From contig CAZVWH010000047.1 of the NCBI GenBank assembly GCA_964631175.1, forward strand, positions 1-21,758: 21,758 nucleotides of DNA. The letters are read 5' to 3'. The translations under genes and the position numbers were made by a program. The notes under the pieces are model-generated. The model did not search any database. It worked only from the letters and a program-made list of their open reading frames with translations, and had not been told where the DNA came from. This DNA is from CAZVWH01 sp964631175 (GTDB lineage: Bacteria > Planctomycetota > Phycisphaerae > Sedimentisphaerales > Anaerobacaceae). This document shows positions 6,916 through 15,643 of the stretch, in pieces. Each line of letters opens with the position of its first letter. Position 1 is the first letter of the stretch.

Positions 6916-7859
6916 AAAGTATTGCTATTACCATATTTATCGTGCTGATAGTTGCCATATTGGCTCTCTATCTTTTCTCGTTTCAGGTTAGAGAGATAGA
7001 AACCGCTCTGGTAACTACATTCGGCAAGGCCACCGAACAGGATGAAATCAAAAAACCCGGCTGGTACTTCAGATGGCCGGCGCCGATTCAGCGGGTTTAT
7101 GAATTCGATTCTCGGATGAGAGTTTTTGAAGCCGACCTCGGCGAGACGACAACCAAAGGGGCTGTGCCCATCATTGTTAAAACCTATATCGTTTGGAGAA
7201 TTGATGAGCCACTTGCATTTTTCAATGCCAACGAGCATGGAAGTATTATAGAGGCCGAACGTAAATTACTCAGCCAGATTAGCGATACGCAGAATAGGGT
7301 AATTGGCCGACATTCATTCGGTGAGTTTGTAAACAGCGATCCGACAAGAATAAAATTCAAGAAAATTGAAGAGGAAATGTTCACTGACCTTCATCAGGCG
7401 GTTAAAGATGCAAGTTATGGGATTGAAATTAAGACTCTTGGTATAAAACAGCTCAAGGTCAGTGAAGATGTCAGCAAAGATGTCTTTGAGCGAATGAAAG
7501 CTGAAAGAAACCGCAGAACCGAGGCTACAATTGCACAAGGAAACGCTGAGGCGACCAAGATAAAAACTGAAGCAGATTCGATAAAGATAGAGTTATTAGC
7601 CGCCGCTGAAGCAAGGGCAAAAGCCATAATGGGCCAGGGTGATGCTGAAGCCGCACGATATTATAAGATGCTGGAAGAACATCCCGGCCTGGCAATATTC
7701 CTGCGGAATATCGAAGCACTTAAGAAGACACTGAAAGAAAGGTCAACAATAGTTATACCTGCTGATTCAGAACCTTTCAGATTGTTACAACAAATACCTA
7801 AAATTGAAGTAGGCGAGTTAAGCAAAACAGAAAAACAGCTCTCTCAAAGTGGTCAGTAG
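6912..7859 (+). CDS. hflC: HflC-like SPFH protein, putative FtsH modulator subunit
   Basis: 315 residues, close to the usual HflC size. One N-terminal membrane anchor (residues 4-23) is followed by VREIETALVTTFGKA and PGWYFRWPAPIQRVYEFDSR, the HflC form of the band 7 domain. Later motifs are also HflC-like: ERMKAERNRRTEATIAQGNAEA, GQGDAEAARYYKMLEEHPGLAIFLRNIEALKKTL and TIVIPADSEPFRLLQ. It should pair with HflK as alternating subunits of a periplasm-facing SPFH ring around FtsH. It starts inside the stop of the preceding SPFH gene and ends one base before the next SPFH start, so the three are surely co-translated. Confidence 0.94.
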   Translation: MKSIAITIFIVLIVAILALYLFSFQVREIETALVTTFGKATEQDEIKKPGWYFRWPAPIQRVYEFDSRMRVFEADLGETTTKGAVPIIVKTYIVWRIDEPLAFFNANEHGSIIEAERKLLSQISDTQNRVIGRHSFGEFVNSDPTRIKFKKIEEEMFTDLHQAVKDASYGIEIKTLGIKQLKVSEDVSKDVFERMKAERNRRTEATIAQGNAEATKIKTEADSIKIELLAAAEARAKAIMGQGDAEAARYYKMLEEHPGLAIFLRNIEALKKTLKERSTIVIPADSEPFRLLQQIPKIEVGELSKTEKQLSQSGQ

Positions 7860-7860
7860 T

Positions 7861-9162
7861 ATGGTCGAGCAAAATCCTGAAAGTGTCGAAAACTTACAGG
7901 CCCGGTTGCCTGATGACAAGACCGACAAAGAGCTTGATGCTGCAGGTAAGTCTCTTTCCGAGGCATTAAGACTCAGCTTTAATATTCTGAAAGTGATAAT
8001 GGTCGTGTTGGTGGTTATTTTCTTGGCCTCAGGTTTTAGAACGGTCGGTCCCGAAGAGCAGGCAATTGTTCTGCGGCTTGGAAAAATTCGAGGTGTGGGC
8101 GAAGAAAGGCTTCTCGGCCCCGGCCTGCATTGGGTATTTCCGTATCCAATAGATGAAATTGTGAGAATTCCCGTACAGAATAAAGTCAATTTACCGATCG
8201 ACTCATCTTGGTACTCTCAAAGTTCGGCAGAGATACTCGGTGAAGGGCCGAAAAAAAGAATCAATCCACGAGATGCGTTAAATCCGGTAAGAGACGGCTA
8301 TTGTATTACTCGAAGTGAAAAACAAAACCAGGCTATCGCAGGTCTTACCGGCAGCGACTACAACATTGTCCATTGTAAATGGCAGATAACTTACGCAATA
8401 GATGACCCTGAGCGTTTCTTTACCAACGTCTTTGTGGACTTAGCGGATGTACAAGCCGGACAGAATTATGCTGATGTCATATCTGAAAATATTGAACCGC
8501 TGCTGAAATATATGGTTGCAGATGCAGTCGTAACTACTATTGTCAATTATACTATTGATGATGTTTTATTCGAGCAGGTTGCGGCAGTATCGCAGCATGT
8601 TAAACGTTTGATGCAGGAAAAGCTTGACGCAATAGAAAGCGGCTTGAAAATTGTATCGGTGCAATTGACAGATAAAATCTGGCCTCGTCAGGTTAATGAA
8701 GCATTCCAAGCCTCCATTAGAGCAAGTCAGGAAAGTCAAAGAGCTATAAGTGAAGCCAGAACTTACGCTGAGCAAACTCTTAATGAGGCTGCCGGCCCGG
8801 TTGCGGTACAGCTTTATAAAGCTTTACACGATGGGACAGTCAGCGAAGAACAAAAAGAGTTTTTATGGTCTCAATTAGCAGGTGACGCTCAGGGCAGGAT
8901 GGCCGACGCCAGAGCCTATCGAACAAAAGTAGTGGAATCCGCACGAGCTAATGCCGAGTATTTACATGAAATACTGCCGGAATATCGCAAACGCCCAGAG
9001 CTTGTAACTTGGGAAATCTATCAGTCCGCCATAGAGGATGTGCTTACAAATGCCGATGAAAAATTCATTATTCAACCCACCAAGGACAGCAAAGGCGTTG
9101 AATATTGGATTCAGCTTAACAGAGATCCAACGTTAAAACCTAAATCTACGAAAGAGAAATGA
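7861..9162 (+). CDS. hflK: HflK-like SPFH protein, putative FtsH modulator subunit
   Basis: 433 residues from ATG 7861, one base after the hflC stop; a GTG at 7849 in the same frame would add four residues overlapping hflC and is less likely. A soluble N-terminus of about 40 residues precedes a single anchor (about 42-58), then RTVGPEEQAIVLRLGK and GPGLHWVFPYPIDEIVRIPVQ, the HflK signature. A 60-residue stretch after the first band 7 strands (SSWYSQSSAEILGEGPKKR onwards) looks like an insertion relative to E. coli HflK. The later part (IRASQESQRAISEARTYAEQTLNEA) is the long SPFH helix. It is the third SPFH gene in tandem and is followed by a 47-base gap containing a heptamer array. Confidence 0.92.
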   Translation: MVEQNPESVENLQARLPDDKTDKELDAAGKSLSEALRLSFNILKVIMVVLVVIFLASGFRTVGPEEQAIVLRLGKIRGVGEERLLGPGLHWVFPYPIDEIVRIPVQNKVNLPIDSSWYSQSSAEILGEGPKKRINPRDALNPVRDGYCITRSEKQNQAIAGLTGSDYNIVHCKWQITYAIDDPERFFTNVFVDLADVQAGQNYADVISENIEPLLKYMVADAVVTTIVNYTIDDVLFEQVAAVSQHVKRLMQEKLDAIESGLKIVSVQLTDKIWPRQVNEAFQASIRASQESQRAISEARTYAEQTLNEAAGPVAVQLYKALHDGTVSEEQKEFLWSQLAGDAQGRMADARAYRTKVVESARANAEYLHEILPEYRKRPELVTWEIYQSAIEDVLTNADEKFIIQPTKDSKGVEYWIQLNRDPTLKPKSTKEK

Positions 9163-9180
9163 CCGGCATTAAATGTATAT

Positions 9181-9208
9181 ACGCAATACGAGATACGAGA
9201 TACTAAAT
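9181..9208. repeat. heptamer array C before the P1B ATPase start
   Basis: Four units in 7-base phase: ACGCAAT, ACGAGAT, ACGAGAT, ACTAAAT. The array ends at 9208, leaving one T before ATG 9210. It takes the place where a Shine-Dalgarno would lie; only a minimal GAG is present. Confidence 0.75.
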
Positions 9209-9209
9209 T

Positions 9210-11141
9210 ATGGCTCACGAGCATTTACATTTCAAAGAAGATATTGCTGCTGAACATACTCACGGCAAGCAGATTCGTGTAAGTATGGCCTTGCTGGGCA
9301 CATTGGCCGGCGGAATGCTGCTGATAAACAGCGGTATCTCCAGGTTTATTTACGGCCGAACCAGTTTCAATACCGAGTTTTTAGCGATGGTCGCTGCGAT
9401 ACTGCTTGGTGCACCGATTATCCTTCATGCAATAACAAGCCTCATAAGAAAAGAGGCGCACATGGACGTGCTGGCTGCTCTGGCGATAGGCGCCGCCTTT
9501 GCGACTCAGAACTACGTCACAGCGGGCATTGTCGCATTCTTTATGTTGTTGAGTGAGCTTATCGAAAGTCGTACCGCCCTCGGCGCTCGCGCCTCGATCG
9601 AATCGCTAATTAAACTGACACCTACGAAGGCAAATTTAGTTGACCAGCAGGGCGGCGAAAAAGAAGTGAAGGTCAGCAGTTTAAGGCCCGGCGATTGTAT
9701 TCGTGTTCGGCCGGGAGACAATATACCCGCCGACGGTGAAGTTATAAAGGGACTTAGTTCTGTTAATGAAGCGACCATAACAGGTGAATCTTTACCTGTT
9801 GATAAAGTGCCGGGAATGTCGGTTTTCGCCGGCACAAACAACCTCACCGGTGTCCTGGATGTCACCGTAACCAAAGCCGGCAAAGATACTACACTCGGCA
9901 AAGTTCAGTCGTTGATTATTCAGGCTGAGCAAACAAAAATACCGATTATGCGGATAATCGACCGTTATGTAGGATGGTACACGCCGACAATTTTGATGAT
10001 TGCCGTGATTGTGTTGTTCTTTACCAGAGATTTCAACAGATTTATTACGATACTTGTTATTTCGTGTCCTTGCGCGTTGATTTTAGCTACTCCCACGGCG
10101 ATGATAGCAGCGATTTCGGCCTCAGCAAGGCTGGGTATCCTTATAAAAAACATTGCCGATTTGGAGATTGCCGGAAAGATAACCGCGCTGGTCTTTGACA
10201 AAACGGGAACGGTAACCACGGGTCGGCTATATGTGATGAAACTAACTCCTGCTGAGAATGTCGAACCTGCCGAATTATTAACTGTCGCTGCCTCTGCCGA
10301 GCAGATGAGTAAACACCCAGCCGCCAGAGCGCTGACGGAAGTGGCAAAGGAAGCAAATCTCCCATTGGCGGCTGCAGATAACTTCCAGGAAACTCCCGGT
10401 AAAGGTGTTACTGCTACAGTTAATTCAGGAAAAGTCATGATCGGCAGGGACACTTTCCTGAAGGAAAACAATGTGAATATAGCTACTGTCCCCGACCCCG
10501 GTCTTCATGAAGAACAAGGCTTCAGCACACTTTATGTTGCCAAAGATAACAAGTGCATAGGTTGGATTGGTCTGCAGGATAAGACTCGCCCGGAAGCAAG
10601 TCAGGCGGTTAAGCAGCTTATTGAGATCGGCGTAAAACGAATGATAATGCTTACCGGCGATAGGGATGAAGTCGCTAACCGCGTCGCTGCAGAACTCGGC
10701 TGCACGGATGTCAAGGCGCACTGTCTGCCCACCGACAAATTGGCGATAGTTGAGCAGATAAAAAATGATGGACATACCGTAGCCGTAGTTGGTGACGGTA
10801 TAAACGATGCGCCGGCCCTGGCGGCGGGCGATTTGGGTATTGCTATGGGTGCTGTCGGCAGTGACGTAGCTATAAATTCCGCTTCAATCGCGCTTATGAG
10901 TAATGATTTGAAGCGGCTGCCTTTCCTCGTAAGACTTTCACGAAGAACCAGAGCTGTTATACTGGAGAACCTCTCTTTTGGAATTATGTTTATTATTCTT
11001 GGTGTTGCCGCAGCCTCTGCAGCGTGGCTTTCAGCAGTTTACGCCGCAGTGCTGCATTTTCTTGGGACATTAATCGTTGTTTTTAACAGCGCACGACTTG
11101 TTCGCTACGGTGAAGAACTCCACCACGAACCGCGAGGATGA
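9210..11141 (+). CDS. P1B-type heavy-metal-translocating ATPase
   Basis: 643 residues; ATP-driven export of a soft or transition metal ion across the inner membrane. Visible motifs: actuator TGES (191-194), transmembrane metal site CPC (286-288) in SCPCALILATPTA, phosphorylation site Asp330 in DKTGT, SKHP (367-370), LTGDRDEVA, and GDGINDAPAL (528-537). There is no CxxC metal-binding domain; instead the N-terminus is His-rich (MAHEHLHFKEDIAAEHTHGK). The last membrane helix carries HFLGT (616-620) followed by LIVVFNSARLVRYGEE. It lies 47 bases after the SPFH trio and is preceded by a repeat array rather than a clear Shine-Dalgarno. Zn/Cd/Pb or Cu are all possible. Confidence 0.95.
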   Translation: MAHEHLHFKEDIAAEHTHGKQIRVSMALLGTLAGGMLLINSGISRFIYGRTSFNTEFLAMVAAILLGAPIILHAITSLIRKEAHMDVLAALAIGAAFATQNYVTAGIVAFFMLLSELIESRTALGARASIESLIKLTPTKANLVDQQGGEKEVKVSSLRPGDCIRVRPGDNIPADGEVIKGLSSVNEATITGESLPVDKVPGMSVFAGTNNLTGVLDVTVTKAGKDTTLGKVQSLIIQAEQTKIPIMRIIDRYVGWYTPTILMIAVIVLFFTRDFNRFITILVISCPCALILATPTAMIAAISASARLGILIKNIADLEIAGKITALVFDKTGTVTTGRLYVMKLTPAENVEPAELLTVAASAEQMSKHPAARALTEVAKEANLPLAAADNFQETPGKGVTATVNSGKVMIGRDTFLKENNVNIATVPDPGLHEEQGFSTLYVAKDNKCIGWIGLQDKTRPEASQAVKQLIEIGVKRMIMLTGDRDEVANRVAAELGCTDVKAHCLPTDKLAIVEQIKNDGHTVAVVGDGINDAPALAAGDLGIAMGAVGSDVAINSASIALMSNDLKRLPFLVRLSRRTRAVILENLSFGIMFIILGVAAASAAWLSAVYAAVLHFLGTLIVVFNSARLVRYGEELHHEPRG

Positions 11142-11149
11142 GGTAAAAT

Positions 11150-11184
11150 ACGAAGCACACTTCACGAGATACGAGCTACGAAAT
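11150..11184. repeat. heptamer array D before the ABC ATPase start
   Basis: Five units in 7-base phase: ACGAAGC, ACACTTC, ACGAGAT, ACGAGCT, ACGAAAT. As in array C, the last unit is followed by one T and then ATG (11186). Four of five units begin ACG. Confidence 0.75.
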
Positions 11185-11185
11185 T

Positions 11186-12445
11186 ATGGAATACGCTATT
11201 GAAACTTTCTCTTTGACCAAGATTTTTTCCGATTGGTGGGGCCGGGATAAAGTTATTGCCGTTGACAACCTTGATTTGCAGGTTTGCTATAACGAGGTGT
11301 TCGGCCTGTTAGGACCCAACGGCTCAGGCAAAACCACTACTCTGAAATTGCTGCTTGGCTTACTTCATCCCACAAAGGGAAGGTCTGTTATTCTTGGTGG
11401 TGACGGCAGCGACCCTAAGATCAATGCCAGGATAGGTTTTATGCCCGAAGAATCTTATCTGTACAGATATTTGAACGCCCGCGAAACACTGGATTTCTAT
11501 GGCAGATTGTTTGGCCTACCATCGAAAGTGAGAAAAATGCGAATAGAAGCTCTTCTTGATATGGTTGGACTAAAGGCGATTGCAAACAGGCCGGTGGGCA
11601 CGTTTTCAAAAGGGATGGCACGCAGAATCGGCCTGGCCCAGGCTTTGATAAACGACCCCGACCTTTTGATACTGGATGAGCCGACAACTGGACTCGACCC
11701 TATCGGAACAAGACAGATAAAGGACCTTATCTTAAAACTTGCTGAACGTGGTAAAACAATTCTCCTATGCAGTCACCTTCTTGCCGACGTCGAAGATGTG
11801 TGCGATAGAATCGCTATTCTCTACGGCGGCAAAATACAGGCCGAGGGAAAAGTAAAAGACCTTTTGTTACAAACAGATAAAAAACAAATCACTACAGGTA
11901 CTGTAAGCAATGAAACTCTCAAAAGGATCAAGCAGCTAATTCAGGACGAGCATGCCGATTTTGAATTGACTTGTCCAATGGAAAAACTCGAAGCATATTT
12001 CATTAAAACGGTCACAACCGCACAAGAACAGGCTCAACCGACAAGCGGAGCAGTAAGTACTACCCAAATTGGTGATTTCCTTGTATCGACGACTTCCAAA
12101 GAAAACATTCTTGATAAGCTTGTTTCCTCATCGGTATCACAAGAAAATCCTCCACAAGCCCCGACAAACGAGCAGGTCGTTCATACCGAAGGTTCTGAAC
12201 CTGAGCCTGATAAGGAGTTATTGAGCAAACTAACCAAGACTGCTGAGCCAGCTCAACCTAAACCAGTCATCCAGAACGAGAAAGTAAAAACTGAGCCGGT
12301 TGAACCGGAAACTGCTGAGCAGGAGCAAATCAAAAAAAACGTTTTGGACCAGCTCACCGATCCGCCGAGGCGGATCGAACAAGACGAGCATAAACAGCAA
12401 GTTGAGGAGGATAAATCCCAGACAGGAGAGGCCAGCGATGCGTAG
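11186..12445 (+). CDS. ABC transporter ATP-binding protein with long acidic tail
   Basis: Nucleotide-binding subunit of an ABC-2 exporter, 419 residues. Walker A is GPNGSGKT (43-50), the Q-loop region is GFMPEES, the signature is FSKGMARRIGLAQAL (140-154), Walker B is LLILDEP (160-166), and the switch His is His197 in LLCSHLL. The ATPase core ends near residue 230. The remaining 190 residues include about 140 (280-419) rich in Glu, Gln, Pro, Thr and Lys, probably disordered, with three copies of a short Leu motif (NILDKLV 307-313, ELLSKLT 344-350, NVLDQLT 385-391). Its stop overlaps the permease start by eight bases, so the two are translationally coupled. Confidence 0.94.
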   Translation: MEYAIETFSLTKIFSDWWGRDKVIAVDNLDLQVCYNEVFGLLGPNGSGKTTTLKLLLGLLHPTKGRSVILGGDGSDPKINARIGFMPEESYLYRYLNARETLDFYGRLFGLPSKVRKMRIEALLDMVGLKAIANRPVGTFSKGMARRIGLAQALINDPDLLILDEPTTGLDPIGTRQIKDLILKLAERGKTILLCSHLLADVEDVCDRIAILYGGKIQAEGKVKDLLLQTDKKQITTGTVSNETLKRIKQLIQDEHADFELTCPMEKLEAYFIKTVTTAQEQAQPTSGAVSTTQIGDFLVSTTSKENILDKLVSSSVSQENPPQAPTNEQVVHTEGSEPEPDKELLSKLTKTAEPAQPKPVIQNEKVKTEPVEPETAEQEQIKKNVLDQLTDPPRRIEQDEHKQQVEEDKSQTGEASDA

Positions 12446-13802
12446 TATCTGGGTTGTCGCTACAAATACTATAAGGCAAGCCCTCAGACTAAAAATTGCC
12501 GCTGCCTTTATAATCCTGCTGCTTATCCTGCTTCCTGTTATGAGCGTTTCGGCAACCGGCGACGGCACCTTGAAAGGCAGGCTTCAGACATTCGTGAGCT
12601 ATGGTTTTTCGCTGACCAGCATTTTGCTTTGTTTGCTTACTATAATAGTCTCGGTCTATTCGGTCACCAGCGATATACAACAAAGACAGATATATACCGT
12701 TATAACGAAACCCATTCGCCGTTACCAGCTTCTCTTAGGTAAGCTGCTCGGTGTAATATTATTGAATGTATCTTTGCTAATAGTATTTTCTACCGTAATA
12801 TACAGCATTACCTGTTACATGCCCAGGTTTTTTCATGCAACCGAATCCGAGCTTTCAGAGGTTAATAACGAGTTTTATACCGCTCGAGCCAACATAGCTC
12901 CGCCTAAGCTCGATGTTAGCAAAGAGGTCGATGAAGTCTTTACCAAACTCAAGCAGGCAGGTCAACTACCTGAAAATATGTCATATAGCAAGATTATTGC
13001 TCAGCTTACGAATGTAAGAAAGCTCGAGAAACGAGCTGTAGCTCCGGGCTATATGTTGCCGTTTGAGTTTAGTGATGTTAAGCCCATTGATCCTAATAAG
13101 AGCCTGTTCATAAAATTTAAATATGACGTTTCTGTAACTCCGCCCGATTCGCAAATTATCGGCAGATGGGTGGTTGGTGACTATAAATATATTCGGTACG
13201 GCGAACAAATCGAAACACCAGTGTATGATGAGGTTCATAAACATTCCATTCGGACATCTCATGAGATAGAGGTCCCCGCGAGTGTAGTCCCTCCAGATGG
13301 CCGCCTCGGCGTCGCATTCTTAAATCACCCTCTAAACGATACCGTGGTTATCTTTCCACTTGAAGATGGTTTAGAGGTGCTATATAAAGCAGACACATTC
13401 AGTGGCAATTTTATAAGAGCCGTGCTTCTCATTTTCTCGCGTTTGACCTTTCTGGCCTGTTTAGGGATATTAGCATCGAGTTTTCTATCCTTCCCGGTGG
13501 CTATACTATTTTGTCTTGTGATTTTCTGTATTGCAACTTTCAGCAGCTTTATTATCGGATCCTTTAACTTTATCGGTCAAAATCTAAGCAGTGTGTATTC
13601 TTATTCTATCAAGCCGATTATTCAGCTTCTGCCGCAGTTTGATAAATTTAATCCTACAAAATTTCTTGTCCCAGCCCGACTAATAACGTGGTATCTTGTG
13701 GCTAAAGCGGTAGGCCTGATGGTTTGTATAAAAGCTCTATTATTGTTGCTTATTGCTCTACTTGTTTTCAGCTTCAGAGAGATTGCGAAAGTTGTAATTT
13801 AG
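12438..13802 (+). CDS. ABC-2 type permease with large extracytoplasmic insertion
   Basis: Membrane partner of the ATPase it overlaps. I start it at ATG 12438, preceded by AGGAGAG at 12423-12429 with eight bases of spacing; the frame is open further upstream, but that part runs inside the ATPase gene. 454 residues: membrane segments near 18-40, 54-76 and 98-125, then a soluble insertion of about 200 residues (130-325), then four segments near 325-350, 352-375, 413-430 and 431-447. The loop QQRQIYTVITKPIRRYQLLLGKLLGV matches ABC-2 permeases. The insertion probably lies outside the membrane. The gene is a paralogue of the permease at 3684-4646. Confidence 0.9.
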   Translation: MRSIWVVATNTIRQALRLKIAAAFIILLLILLPVMSVSATGDGTLKGRLQTFVSYGFSLTSILLCLLTIIVSVYSVTSDIQQRQIYTVITKPIRRYQLLLGKLLGVILLNVSLLIVFSTVIYSITCYMPRFFHATESELSEVNNEFYTARANIAPPKLDVSKEVDEVFTKLKQAGQLPENMSYSKIIAQLTNVRKLEKRAVAPGYMLPFEFSDVKPIDPNKSLFIKFKYDVSVTPPDSQIIGRWVVGDYKYIRYGEQIETPVYDEVHKHSIRTSHEIEVPASVVPPDGRLGVAFLNHPLNDTVVIFPLEDGLEVLYKADTFSGNFIRAVLLIFSRLTFLACLGILASSFLSFPVAILFCLVIFCIATFSSFIIGSFNFIGQNLSSVYSYSIKPIIQLLPQFDKFNPTKFLVPARLITWYLVAKAVGLMVCIKALLLLLIALLVFSFREIAKVVI

Positions 13803-13842
13803 TTCGTGGTTTTTGGTTCATAGTCTATGAACTCTAAACTTT
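13801..13842. repeat. heptamer array E with central palindrome
   Basis: Six units in 7-base phase: AGTTCGT, GGTTTTT, GGTTCAT, AGTCTAT, GAACTCT, AAACTTT. The first unit begins within the TAG of the permease and the last ends three bases before ATG 13846, so nearly the whole gap is array. GTTCATAG (13816-13823) and CTATGAAC (13825-13832) form a palindrome, and the right half is the reverse-complement type of the left half. Confidence 0.7.
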
Positions 13843-13845
13843 CTT

Positions 13846-15633
13846 ATGCGTTTGCGTGATTTAACAATTTGCTTTGTCTGTATCGTTCTTGCGGCTGCAT
13901 TGTTGATTATTGCAGGTATGCGCCTCGACTATATCAATAGCCAGCGGCAGGAGATGAATTTGATTATTAATGAGCCTCTTGAGAATGCTCCACCTTCTTT
14001 GGCATTTGCAACTGTTGCTATGGGGGCTTTTCGCGGCCTCGTTGTAGATGCACTATGGATAAGAGCGGATAATTTAAAAGAACAAGGCCAATTCTTTGAC
14101 GCAAGGCAGCTCGCTGAATGGATAACCACCTTACAGCCTCGTTTTGCAGCAGTCTGGGAGTTTCAAGCCTGGAATATGGCTTATAACATTTCCGTAGCCA
14201 TACCTGCCACACAGCCGGACCAGCGATGGCACTGGGTTAAAAACGGCTTCGAGCTGTTGCGAGACCAGGGCATTGCACTAAATCCTAAGAGTATCGATCT
14301 CTATCGTGAGCTTGCCCGAATGTTTCAACACAAAATAGGAGGAGTGACGGATGATGCTCACAGATATTATAAAGTGCAACTGGCCTTAACTATGGAGCCG
14401 CTGCTCGGACCCGCAGATAACGAATATTTCGAGGCCCTGACCAAAGCTCAAACCACATGGCAACAAATTATAAAAGATAAAAGCATAGCTGTATTAGTCA
14501 AAGCTTTAAAATCCGCTGACGACGTATTTAGCGATGCCGATGCCGGCAAGTTTGTGGATAATTATTTGTCCTTAAGACAGAATCCTAAGCGGTTCAAGCC
14601 TGCGGCAATTGAGACGATAGATAATTTTAGAGGTACGCCGGCCCTTGAAAAGTTTGATATTTTTGCCAAAGCATACTACTTACGCAATACTTTAAAACTC
14701 GATCCGGTCTTGATGCAGCAGTTGAATAATACATACGGCCCTATCGACTTTAGTGATCCCAACAAGCATTTGCCTTTGGATTGGCGGCATCCCGATAGTC
14801 ACGCCCTTTACTGGGGTATTAAGGGCCTGCAGGAAGTTGCTAAAAATGAAGACAGGGAAATATCGATGATCGAAATTAATACGGATCGTATTACCGGACA
14901 TAGCCTGCAGAACCTTTTCCGCTATGGAAAAATATTTTTGTATGACGTGCTGGTCGAAACACCACAAGGTTCCGCTTCAGAACCGGAGCAAAGAACGGTT
15001 AAACAGATATTTCTTAGGCCGGATTTAAGAATGTTTTATCCATACAACGAAGCTATGCTGGCAGTGCTCGAAAAATACAAAGGCCCCGAAGAAGAAGGTT
15101 CCTATAAATCGCTCCAAGACGGCCATCGGAATATGCTCAAAAATGCCGTCTTTATGTTCTATCAAGCAGGCCACAGGGCCCAAGCACAAAAAATCTATAG
15201 TCAGTTGAGAAAACTCTATCCTCGTGACGAATTTAAGCTTTCACTGCCTGCATTTGCCAGGAATCGTTTACGCCAAGAGTTTGAAAGCAGCATCGGTATA
15301 TTTGACGCCAGAGAGCAAATAATAGCACTTCTTAGAGAAAGCTACTTCAGATACGCGTTGCGGGACGATGATGCAGCGTTCGGCAGTGAAAAATTGGCAG
15401 AAGAAGTTTGGGAGCACTACCAGACGGAATACCCCGATGAACAAAGGATTGACCTTGCTGAGTTACCATTATTAAGATACCTTGCACTCGGGGATTTTCT
15501 CAATGACGAACAGTATCCGCCTAATTTGAGACGCAATTTGCTTGGCCGTATAAAAATAGAAAAACCCGAGCTTTATAAACAATTTGAACAACAGGCAGAA
15601 AAGCTAAGGAAGCAAGCAGAAATGACAAAGTGA
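13846..15633 (+). CDS. membrane-anchored helical-repeat (TPR-like) protein of unknown function
   Basis: 595 residues with one N-terminal membrane segment (about 7-24, MRLRDLTICFVCIVLAAALLII) and a large extracytoplasmic helical domain. Helix pairs such as GQFFDARQLAEWITTLQPRFAAVWEFQAWNMA (81-112) and GIALNPKSIDLYRELARMFQH (142-162) look like degenerate TPR units; another pair, MFYQAGHRAQAQKIYSQLRKLYP, lies near residue 440. Segment ATVAMGAFRGLVVDALWIRADNLKEQGQFFDA (56-87) is strongly helical. No catalytic motif is seen. It lies 43 bases after the ABC permease, in the same direction, so it is probably an accessory or assembly factor of that exporter. I do not recognise the family by name. Confidence 0.85.
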   Translation: MRLRDLTICFVCIVLAAALLIIAGMRLDYINSQRQEMNLIINEPLENAPPSLAFATVAMGAFRGLVVDALWIRADNLKEQGQFFDARQLAEWITTLQPRFAAVWEFQAWNMAYNISVAIPATQPDQRWHWVKNGFELLRDQGIALNPKSIDLYRELARMFQHKIGGVTDDAHRYYKVQLALTMEPLLGPADNEYFEALTKAQTTWQQIIKDKSIAVLVKALKSADDVFSDADAGKFVDNYLSLRQNPKRFKPAAIETIDNFRGTPALEKFDIFAKAYYLRNTLKLDPVLMQQLNNTYGPIDFSDPNKHLPLDWRHPDSHALYWGIKGLQEVAKNEDREISMIEINTDRITGHSLQNLFRYGKIFLYDVLVETPQGSASEPEQRTVKQIFLRPDLRMFYPYNEAMLAVLEKYKGPEEEGSYKSLQDGHRNMLKNAVFMFYQAGHRAQAQKIYSQLRKLYPRDEFKLSLPAFARNRLRQEFESSIGIFDAREQIIALLRESYFRYALRDDDAAFGSEKLAEEVWEHYQTEYPDEQRIDLAELPLLRYLALGDFLNDEQYPPNLRRNLLGRIKIEKPELYKQFEQQAEKLRKQAEMTK

Positions 15634-15643
15634 CTTCTGGATG

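Noticed and set aside
12300..12437. Longer N-terminus for the ABC permease in the open frame upstream of 12438
   Set aside because: It would overlap the ATPase gene by 146 bases, is basic and unlike a permease start, and a good Shine-Dalgarno marks ATG 12438.
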